Below, in pieces: positions 57,632 to 64,000 of a stretch of DNA of 64,000 nucleotides. Within the stretch, counting starts at the first letter, position 1, and each line of letters opens with the position of its first letter. Location: contig NZ_JAIVFS010000033.1 of assembly GCF_020829645.1 (NCBI RefSeq), positions 22,532 to 86,531 on the forward strand, given 5' to 3'. Source of the stretch: Nostoc mirabile CHAB5784. Lineage in GTDB: Bacteria > Cyanobacteriota > Cyanobacteriia > Cyanobacteriales > Nostocaceae. The translations under genes and the position numbers were made by a program. The notes under the pieces are model-generated. The model was not told where the DNA came from. It ran no database searches and was given only the letters and a program-made list of their open reading frames with translations.

Positions 57632-58450
57632 TTACTTTGTTGTCGAGCCTCGATAAATTCGCTCCATTTGCTCTGGAGAAAGCACTGTCATTGGAAACCA
57701 TTGATCTGTGGAAATAGGGAGTTCCTGGGACGATTGAAACGCCCGTTGTTGAGTTTTAGTGAAATGTATTTCCACATTGCTAGTTAAAGGCGGGCTAAGT
57801 AACGTCTCATCTATCTCCGATGGGAGAAGCTGATTTTGAGGCAAGACATAGGCGTGCTTTTCTGAATCGTATGCCAAAATTTCTCCTGTCTCGATTTGAT
57901 AAATCCAAGCATAAATACTGATTTGCCCTTGGTGGAGCTTAGAGTGAATCACCGGATAAGTCCGTAAGTTTTCGATTTGGGTGAGTACATTCTCAGCAAT
58001 AATTATTTCTAAGAGTTCTTCCCCTTCGTAGTGGCTATAATTGTCTTTTACCAGTCGTCGGGTTGCCTCTGCATACTTGAGCCAGTCATGTACAAGCGGC
58101 ATTTCTACCCGCAAGCTGTCTAACTTCATTAACCCTTTCATAGCACCACAATGCGAGTGACCACAGACAATAATTTGTTGAATATCTAATGCTTGAATAG
58201 CATATTCAATTGTTGCCCCTTCACCGCCATTAGTCGCACCAAATGGTGGAATAATGTTGCCTGCATTGCGGATAACAAACAATTCACCTAACCCGGCTTG
58301 TGTAATCAGGTTTGGATCGATACGCGAATCTGAACAAGTAATAAATAGTACTCTGGGTTTTTGACCATGAGAAAGTTGTTCAAACAGTTCTTCATTGGCG
58401 GAAAAATAACTACTTTTGAATTCGCGCAAACCTTTAATCAATTTTTTCAT
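57632..58450 (-). CDS. ccaA: Beta-carbonic anhydrase (CcaA/IcfA type)
   Basis: Interconverts CO2 and bicarbonate. From the ATG at 58450 the 272-residue protein has zinc ligands Cys39, His98 and Cys101 and the Asp41-Arg43 dyad (CSDSRIDP, CGHSHCG), the numbering of Synechocystis CcaA. The long C-terminal extension (about 200-272) is typical of the carboxysomal CcaA group. I choose 58450 because MKKLIKGLREFKSSYF is the conserved start; a 21-residue upstream extension is not. The AGGT just before the ATG is a weak SD. Confidence 0.92.
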   Translation of the reverse strand: MKKLIKGLREFKSSYFSANEELFEQLSHGQKPRVLFITCSDSRIDPNLITQAGLGELFVIRNAGNIIPPFGATNGGEGATIEYAIQALDIQQIIVCGHSHCGAMKGLMKLDSLRVEMPLVHDWLKYAEATRRLVKDNYSHYEGEELLEIIIAENVLTQIENLRTYPVIHSKLHQGQISIYAWIYQIETGEILAYDSEKHAYVLPQNQLLPSEIDETLLSPPLTSNVEIHFTKTQQRAFQSSQELPISTDQWFPMTVLSPEQMERIYRGSTTK

Positions 58451-58701
58451 AAGAGTACCTAAATGAACAAGTAATACTTGAGTTTTTTGGTTAAATAAAA
58501 ATTTAATTCTCAAACTAAGGAAGCAGGGACGCTCAGAAGCAACAATTGGTTTATTTCATTGAGCATTGTTTATGAAAAAAGCAAATCGGGAGTAAAGTGG
58601 ATGACCTCATTAATTAAGATAAGTATAAGTACTTCGCTGTCAAAGATAACCAAGATTTAAAACTTGCCAGCACTCTGTAAAAAGCAATCTTAAAGCTGTT
58701 A

Positions 58702-58953
58702 TGTGATGTCCGCTTGATTACTTACTAAACCTCAAGAACCCCCTCGCAGGCAAAGAGAGGTGCAATGACTATGGGAATCATATCATGTCCGCTTGATTAC
58801 TTATTAAACCCGAAGAACCCCACCCCTTAATCCCCTCCCCGCAAGCGGGGAGGGGAGACAAAGCGTAGCTTTGGCGGGGTGGGGTGCAATGACTGTGGGA
58901 ATCATAACTAATTATGCGGACATGATATCATAACTAATTACCCGGACTTGATA
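58702..58953. mobile_element. MITE family B inserted within another family B copy
   Basis: Outer element: left end TGTGATGTCCGC (58702-58713), right end CCCGGACTTGATA (58941-58953), flanked by TTA at 58699-58701 and 58954-58956. Inner element 58781-58927 with perfect TATCATGTCCGC/GCGGACATGATA ends, flanked by TCA at 58778-58780 and 58928-58930. Removing the inner copy restores GGGAATCATAACTAATT, the arrangement seen in intact copies. The inner copy is nearly identical to copy 1 (6971-7117). Confidence 0.9.
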
Positions 58954-58956
58954 TTA

Positions 58957-59486
58957 GATTCCATTACCGAAATTTTTGACTAAGTTAATAATATATAGTA
59001 ATCCTATCTGAGTTGTGGAAATTACTTTTTAATCGAACCACAGAGGCAAGAGAGACACAGAGAGAAGAATCAACAGAAATTTTCATAAATGATTTAGGAC
59101 TGCTATATATAAACAGATTGACTCAATTTATCGGCTCTTGCCATTGCACTATCGGCTGAGTCAAAGGGTGAAATTCGTTGTTGTATTGTTTAAGCAGTCT
59201 TGCTAAACTACCCTCTGTGGTCGCAGTTTTAATGTAAAATCAATCTGCAATTAGTAATAAATTTGGTATTTTTCTCCTTACCTCATCTAATTTCCCATCC
59301 CCCATTCTCTATTTGCACAAACAATCCCCTACTGCGGAAATTTTGCCAACAGCTTTTTAATGATTACAGCACGACAGCAAGTACTCGAACTTAGGTTTTC
59401 TCTCAAAATCTCAGCTATCTTAAGTTTTTCTAGTCTTCCAGCCCGCAATGCAGACCTAAAAGCAATGTCTACGACGGGCTATGCCT
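58957..59486. other. Non-coding region before the kinase locus
   Basis: No gene is seen. Contains CAGAGGCAAGAGAGACACAGAGAGAAG (a dispersed repeat word) and unremarkable AT-rich sequence. Confidence 0.45.
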
Positions 59487-59790
59487 CAATACGGTTCAGT
59501 TAAGAGGATGTTTTAAAAGTATTTGGCTGTATCTTTGCACTTATTGATCCCCCCTAACCCCCCGATAAATTGGGGGGAACCGGAATCAAAGTCCCCCAAT
59601 TTATCGGGGGATTTAGGAGGATCTAGAACGTTTTGATACCTACAATAGGACTTTTAAAACATCCTCTAAGGATAATCGTAGGTTGGGTGGAACTTAAGTG
59701 TTACCCAACAAACCCGCGTCGTAGGTTGGGTTTCGTTCCTCCACCCAACCTACGCAGTTTATGGTTTTTGCCGCTAACTGAACTGTATTG
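59487..59790. mobile_element. Dispersed element CAATACGG...CTGTATTG carrying a family A MITE
   Basis: Outer inverted ends CAATACGGTTCAGTTA (59487-59502) and TAACTGAACTGTATTG (59775-59790). A 163 bp family A MITE (59504-59666; ends GAGGATGTTTTAAAAGT and ACTTTTAAAACATCCTC) is inside, flanked by TAA at 59501-59503 and 59667-59669. The copy at 44419-44600 has the empty site GTTAAGGATAATCG. Confidence 0.87.
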
Positions 59791-59972
59791 GGCTATGCCT
59801 ACGCTAAACGAATTCACGGCATCACTCTACCAATAAACTATTGGGAACGGATGGCGTTCAAAATTTCAGTGTTCATAACTCATGAACTCATCTGATGTAC
59901 ATTTGGAAAGGGCGATGTCTGACGACAAGCCCAGAGGCGGAATGTCTCCGGTGTCTACGCTTGTGATTTTTC

Positions 59973-61802
59973 ATGACTTTAACCCTGCTAAACAATCGCT
60001 ATCAAGTTATCCAGATAATCGGCGCTGGTGGGTTTGGCGAAACCTTTCTGGCAGAAGATGTCCATATGCCTTCTCGCCGTCGCTGTGTGATCAAGCAACT
60101 AAAACCGATAACCAATAATGACCCGCAAACCTACCAAATTATCCAACAACGGTTTGAACGGGAAGCAGCAACCTTGGAGTTTTTGGGTGAAAGTAGTAAC
60201 CAAATTCCGAAACTCTACGCCTACTTTTCTGAGAATGGGCAATTTTACCTCGTCCAAGAATGGATTCACGGCCAAACCTTGACAAAAATTGTCGAAGCCA
60301 AAGGATTTGAGAGTGAAACTGCTGTTCGCCAAATTCTCTTGAGTCTGCTTTGGGTTTTAGATTATGTCCATAGCAAAGGCATTATTCACCGGGATATTAA
60401 GCCTGAGAACATTATTCTCCGTTCTGTTGATGGCAAGCCAGTTTTGATTGATTTTGGTGCAGTCAAAGAAACAATCCGTTCTGTGGTGAATTCTCCAGGA
60501 TACCCCACGCGATCGCTCGTGATTGGTACGCCTGGCTATATGCCGAGTGAACAAGCTGTTGGCCGCCCAGTTTACGCCACTGATATCTACAGCTTAGGCT
60601 TAACGGCAATTTATCTGTTGACTGGCAAACACCCGCAGGAATTACAAACTGATCTCAAAACTGGGGAAATACTTTGGCAAGATCACGCCCCTGATGTCTC
60701 TTCCCAATTGGCGGCGGTACTCAATCAAGCAATTAAGCCTCATGCTGGCGATCGCTATAGCACTGCTAGTAAAATGCTACATGCCTTGCAGTCTGCTAGT
60801 AATATACCTACTGAGTTTGCTGGAAATACTCCCACAGTTAGTTTTTCTCCCACTACATCGACTCGACAAACCCAGGTATTGTATTCACCGCAAAAAAATT
60901 CTGCGATCGCACCGTCTTCCAGGAGTGGAAACTGGCAAAAACCTGCTGTAATTGTTGGTAGTTTGCTGATAGGCGGTTTGCTTGGTGCAGTAGCAATTTC
61001 TAACATCACTCGTCAGCAAAAACCAGAAACAACTATTGCCACAAACCCCACTCCTGCATCTACTGAACCGCCCGTTTCGTCCCAAACTTCTCCAATCCCA
61101 ATTGTACCGACCTCACGACCAAAAGAGCGAGTAATTCCCGATCCTTTGCCAATTTCTGATACCCCAGTTGTATCTATACCACAGCCAGAAAAAGAGCCTG
61201 TAACTTCAGATACTCCAGCACCAGTAGCAGTATCCACACCACAGGCAGAACCAGAGAATGAGGCGATGCCTGTTTTAGGCAATGCCAGCCCAGTTCCCAC
61301 ACCAGAAATGCGTTCCACGCCACAGAAGAAGCCGCGCAGTAAATTAGCTGCCACTACCAGCAGGCAAAGCGTTCCCGCATTCCCTACAGGTACACCAAGA
61401 AACATCGTAGAAGCTACCCTCGGCAAACCAAATCAAGATTTAAGAGGCGCATGGGGCAAGACTCGTGCTGTCGTTTACAAACTAGTGCCAGACAAAATTG
61501 ACCTTGGCTACTTATTTGATCGGAATTCTAAAGTGCTGCGTCAAACTGAGGTATCTTTTGCCGAATCCGTAGACCCGCAGGTAATGGAGACTACCTTGAA
61601 TGGAATGTTAGCTGGGCAAGCCACTGAAGATATAAAGCAGGGACTCAAACAGGTACAACAGCGTCAGTCTGATCATTTTAGTTTTAATAATGGCTCAGTC
61701 AAGGGTCAGATTATCCGCCAACAATGTAATTTTATTTACATCAGCATTTGGGATGCAAATTTACATGATTTTGTGAGTCCATCTACAGCTAAAAGGTGTT
61801 AA
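59973..61802 (+). CDS. Serine/threonine protein kinase with a C-terminal extracytoplasmic domain
   Basis: A 609-residue Hanks-type kinase. Catalytic domain (about 8-275): glycine loop IGAGGFGETF, Lys in RCVIKQLKP, catalytic loop HRDIKPENI, and the metal-binding DFGAVKE, then the activation segment GTPGYMPSEQ. A transmembrane helix at about 326-345 (VIVGSLLIGGLLGAVAIS) is followed by a Pro/Thr/Ser-rich stalk (350-470) and an extracytoplasmic domain of ~130 residues (TGTPRNIVEATLGKPNQDLR) with an SmpA/OmlA-like feel. Possibly senses envelope conditions. Confidence 0.92.
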   Translation: MTLTLLNNRYQVIQIIGAGGFGETFLAEDVHMPSRRRCVIKQLKPITNNDPQTYQIIQQRFEREAATLEFLGESSNQIPKLYAYFSENGQFYLVQEWIHGQTLTKIVEAKGFESETAVRQILLSLLWVLDYVHSKGIIHRDIKPENIILRSVDGKPVLIDFGAVKETIRSVVNSPGYPTRSLVIGTPGYMPSEQAVGRPVYATDIYSLGLTAIYLLTGKHPQELQTDLKTGEILWQDHAPDVSSQLAAVLNQAIKPHAGDRYSTASKMLHALQSASNIPTEFAGNTPTVSFSPTTSTRQTQVLYSPQKNSAIAPSSRSGNWQKPAVIVGSLLIGGLLGAVAISNITRQQKPETTIATNPTPASTEPPVSSQTSPIPIVPTSRPKERVIPDPLPISDTPVVSIPQPEKEPVTSDTPAPVAVSTPQAEPENEAMPVLGNASPVPTPEMRSTPQKKPRSKLAATTSRQSVPAFPTGTPRNIVEATLGKPNQDLRGAWGKTRAVVYKLVPDKIDLGYLFDRNSKVLRQTEVSFAESVDPQVMETTLNGMLAGQATEDIKQGLKQVQQRQSDHFSFNNGSVKGQIIRQQCNFIYISIWDANLHDFVSPSTAKRC

Positions 61803-62283
61803 ATAATTCGTAATTCGTAATTCGTAATGACGCTCTCTACGAGACGCTGCGCGTAGCTTGCTTCTCTGTAAGAGTACGCGGACTCGCTAACGCAACGCTT
61901 TCGTAAATTTTGTTTTGTAATGGGGATTTAACCCCAACACAAAACAAAATTTTTATTGAACCGGGGGACTTAAACCCACGGAATTGAGTTAAATTCCTGG
62001 TAAACATTGTCCTCAGAATTTAATTTTTTGTATCCTATAAGACAGATTCAGGATTCAATATAGTTAGTCATTTGTCATTTGTCATTAGTTAAATGATGAG
62101 TCCTAACTAATACCCAATTCCCATTTTCAAAACTGAGTTTCAAATTCTTAATCTTCATAAAGTTATAAATACCATTATTAACTTTTTAATAATACTTGTC
62201 TCAGCTTCTACATGCATGTCGTAAAGTGCGATGGTAATTGTGTAATCTAAAGACAGCGAAGCTAATTATTCAATTGAGGTCTG
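61803..62283. other. Repeats and a long hairpin downstream of the kinase
   Basis: AATTCGT heptamers (61803-61828), a palindromic block TCTACGAGACGCTGCGCGTA (61836-61855), and a strong hairpin AAATTTTGTTTTGT/ACAAAACAAAATTT (61905-61918, 61939-61952) with inner GGGGATTTAACCCC, which could stop transcription. The remainder has no visible feature. Confidence 0.6.
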
Positions 62284-62502
62284 ATGACTCCTATAATCAT
62301 GCGTCAGCTTTGGTCAGTGGTTGAAACTGCCCAAGCCAAGCTCCTCTTACAACTGGATGATGCTAGCTTGGTGCAGTGGTTAGTAAAACAAACCGAAACA
62401 CAAGTGTTGTTAGATTCTAACGAAACTGATTATCTGTGCCACTACATTCAATCTCGGCTAGCCCTTATACGTGATATTGCCCATGAACGTCAGTGTTCAT
62501 GA
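62284..62502 (+). CDS. Small conserved cyanobacterial protein
   Basis: A 72-residue helical protein, MRQLWSVVETAQAKLLLQLD in the first half and YLCHYIQSRLALIRDIAHER in the second. Small proteins of this sort are conserved in Nostocales; the function is not known. GAGGTCTG lies just before the ATG at 62284; the ATG at 62299 is possible too. Located 40 bp from the convergent ribD gene. Confidence 0.6.
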   Translation: MTPIIMRQLWSVVETAQAKLLLQLDDASLVQWLVKQTETQVLLDSNETDYLCHYIQSRLALIRDIAHERQCS

Positions 62503-62544
62503 TAGCAAAATCACGATGAATTGATTGATAGTCAAGTGTTATTA

Positions 62545-63774
62545 CTATTGACTATTGGCTTTTTGGGGAAAATAACCTTCCACTAAGCAGTCAGAGCCGA
62601 CTACACGCCAACGAACACGTTCTAAAGACAATGCCTCAGTCATGGTAGTAAAACCTAAATCGCCCACAGGTGTGGGAGCAATGCTGCCACCAATGATTTT
62701 CGGGGCAATAAATGCCAAAACTTTTTGCACTGCTCCTTGAGCGATCGCACTAGCAGCTAAAGTACCACCACATTCCCACAAGACGCTACAAAAACCCCGC
62801 TCATACAAGTACGCCATAGCCTTATCTGGTGTCAGTGATGTTAATTCCACCACTTCCACCCCCTGCTTGAGCAACAGTTCTTGGAAGTCGGGATTAGCAC
62901 CCTTCTCTGTCAACACCAAAGTTGGAGCATCCGCAGTTTGCCACAGATGGGCATTTTCCGGTAAGTTGAGATGGCGACTCATTACCACCCGCAGGGGTTT
63001 ATGTGCCTCTACTTGACGGGTGGTTAAATAAGGATTATCTTGTCGAACTGTATTACCGCCGACAATTATTGCATCACAAGCCGCCCGCAGCTGATGTACT
63101 TCACTGCGGGCTTCTTGGCTTGTTACCCAGGTGCTATGACCAGAGGTGGTAGCAATTTTGCCATCTAAAGTCATGGCATATTTTAAAATTCCCAAAGGTC
63201 GTTTGTAGAGAATGCGATGCACAAAAGCTTCATTTAGCTGATGACAAGCTGATTCTTCTACTCCCACCAACACCTCGATCCCCGCCGCACGTAAACGGGC
63301 AATACCACCTCCAGCTACCAGGGGATTGGGATCAACCATACCCACCACCACTTTTGCCACCCCTGCTTCGATCAATCCTTCTGAACAAGGGGGAGTACGC
63401 CCATAGTGATTGCAAGGTTCTAGGCTGACATAGATTGTTGCACCACGAGCGCGATCCCCTGCTGCCCTCAAGGCAAACACTTCTGCATGAGGCTCACCTG
63501 CACGAGGATGAAACCCTTCGCCTACAATCTCGCCATCCTTGACAATCACCGCTCCCACTAGCGGATTTGGCGAAGTCCGTCCTAAAGCGCGGCGAGCAAG
63601 TTCCAAACACCGCAGCATCATGCGAGAGTCAAAGTCACTTCCGATCTTTTCCTTTGGTGGTGAATTCAATCCAACTGCTGACTCCACTAGATGTATACTT
63701 TCCTGAGTGTAATTTGCTAAGGATGCATCTGCTTGAGCGACCACTGGGGAATTATCCATAATTTTAGGCAACAC
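62545..63774 (-). CDS. ribD: Riboflavin biosynthesis deaminase/reductase RibD
   Basis: Bifunctional: deaminates then reduces the pyrimidine intermediate of riboflavin synthesis. N-terminal deaminase (about 50-195) with the zinc site HAEVFALRAAG, PCNHYGRTPPC (His and two Cys), and C-terminal reductase (about 200-409) with LDGKIATTSGHSTWVTS and VGGNTVRQDNPYLTTR. A ~50-residue leader precedes the deaminase; start may be 63774 or the ATG at 63759 (MDNSPVV). No riboswitch is seen upstream. Confidence 0.95.
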   Translation of the reverse strand: MLPKIMDNSPVVAQADASLANYTQESIHLVESAVGLNSPPKEKIGSDFDSRMMLRCLELARRALGRTSPNPLVGAVIVKDGEIVGEGFHPRAGEPHAEVFALRAAGDRARGATIYVSLEPCNHYGRTPPCSEGLIEAGVAKVVVGMVDPNPLVAGGGIARLRAAGIEVLVGVEESACHQLNEAFVHRILYKRPLGILKYAMTLDGKIATTSGHSTWVTSQEARSEVHQLRAACDAIIVGGNTVRQDNPYLTTRQVEAHKPLRVVMSRHLNLPENAHLWQTADAPTLVLTEKGANPDFQELLLKQGVEVVELTSLTPDKAMAYLYERGFCSVLWECGGTLAASAIAQGAVQKVLAFIAPKIIGGSIAPTPVGDLGFTTMTEALSLERVRWRVVGSDCLVEGYFPQKANSQ

Positions 63775-63958
63775 TGTAAATATTCTGCACGCGATCGCAC
63801 AGACTTTCCACAGGAGAATCGCGCTTTGCTCCTGATAATTAAACAGAGTTAAATCCAGGCGCTATTATTGGCTCTGGAGTTTAGACTAAGCTATACAAAA
63901 TGACCCAGCAGGGCTGAGTTAATCAGAGACTTAGCAAAAGTATGAATAATCTAAGGTA

Positions 63959-64000
63959 TTAAACAGCAACAGATGCTTCTTTACGTGGTGGAGTTACTGT
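63959..64000 (-). CDS. 3' end of an unidentified gene running off the window
   Basis: The minus strand shows an open frame ending PRKEASVAV then TAA (63959-63961). Only 13 codons are inside the window, so the product cannot be named; it is given because the frame is open to the edge and ends with a stop. Confidence 0.3.
   Translation of the reverse strand, partial: TVTPPRKEASVAV

Noticed and set aside
1..64000. tRNA, rRNA, complete IS transposase, DGR reverse transcriptase
   Set aside because: Looked for on both strands; none with convincing features was found. Remnant IS ends and MITEs only.

Overview
The window looks like chromosome from a filamentous, heterocyst-forming cyanobacterium of the Nostoc/Anabaena type. 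Evidence: many GCGATCGC (HIP1) sites, tandem heptanucleotide repeats of the kind known from these genomes (AATGACT, AATTCGT, AAAATCT), a cyanobacterial beta-carbonic anhydrase, cyanobacteriochrome-like GAF domains, Slr1339-family and DUF3326 proteins, xisH/xisI remnants and Nif11-type peptide biosynthesis. No rRNA, tRNA, CRISPR array or complete insertion sequence was recognised. Most of the non-coding DNA is small palindromic or terminal-inverted-repeat elements, several nested inside each other.

Layout. 0-5 kb: a broken four-helix-bundle gene, obgE, a broken histidine kinase, then two paralogous VWA proteins with an Slr1339-family protein and a P-loop protein. 5-8.8 kb: HxlR regulator, ferritin-like protein, secreted nuclease, orphan sugar-ABC permease. 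8.8-14 kb: an accessory island between the permease and purN, bounded by a ~123 bp duplication of the permease/purN start region; it carries a HigB/HigA-type toxin-antitoxin pair, a coiled-coil protein and a large caspase-FGE-sulfatase fusion whose last codons look like a diversity-generating-retroelement (DGR) variable region. 15-17.6 kb: a membrane protein with four GAF domains, two of which have both cysteines of DXCF cyanobacteriochromes. 19-27 kb: mostly core genes (CPBP protease, DUF3326, ferredoxin, lnt-gyrA). 27-30 kb: gene remnants and trmB.

30.4-43.8 kb is the most notable part: two adjacent RiPP (ribosomally made, modified peptide) systems. The first (30.47-32.57 kb) is a small spliceotide-type locus: a Nif11-leader precursor with two X-Tyr-Gly sites (LYG, AYG), a PlpX-like radical SAM/SPASM maturase and two very small proteins. 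The second (32.96-37.76 kb) looks like a class V lanthipeptide locus: APH-like kinase, Cys/Ser/Thr-containing precursor with a GG leader end, HopA1-family lyase and an unrecognised third protein. Convergently encoded export genes follow: a PpiC-like protein, an HlyD-type adaptor and a cNMP-C39 peptidase-ABC exporter able in principle to cut leaders at Gly-Gly, with a transposase-derived HTH protein upstream.

44-64 kb holds housekeeping and accessory genes (PMT-type glycosyltransferase, GNAT, ppsA, GH13 amylase with CBM20, TerB-like protein, beta-carbonic anhydrase, Ser/Thr kinase, ribD) separated by repeats, with fragments of xisI/xisH, a methyltransferase and an Nmad2-like gene. All functions are read from protein motifs without database searches; the RiPP class, DGR and photoreceptor assignments are inferences from motif spacing and gene context.
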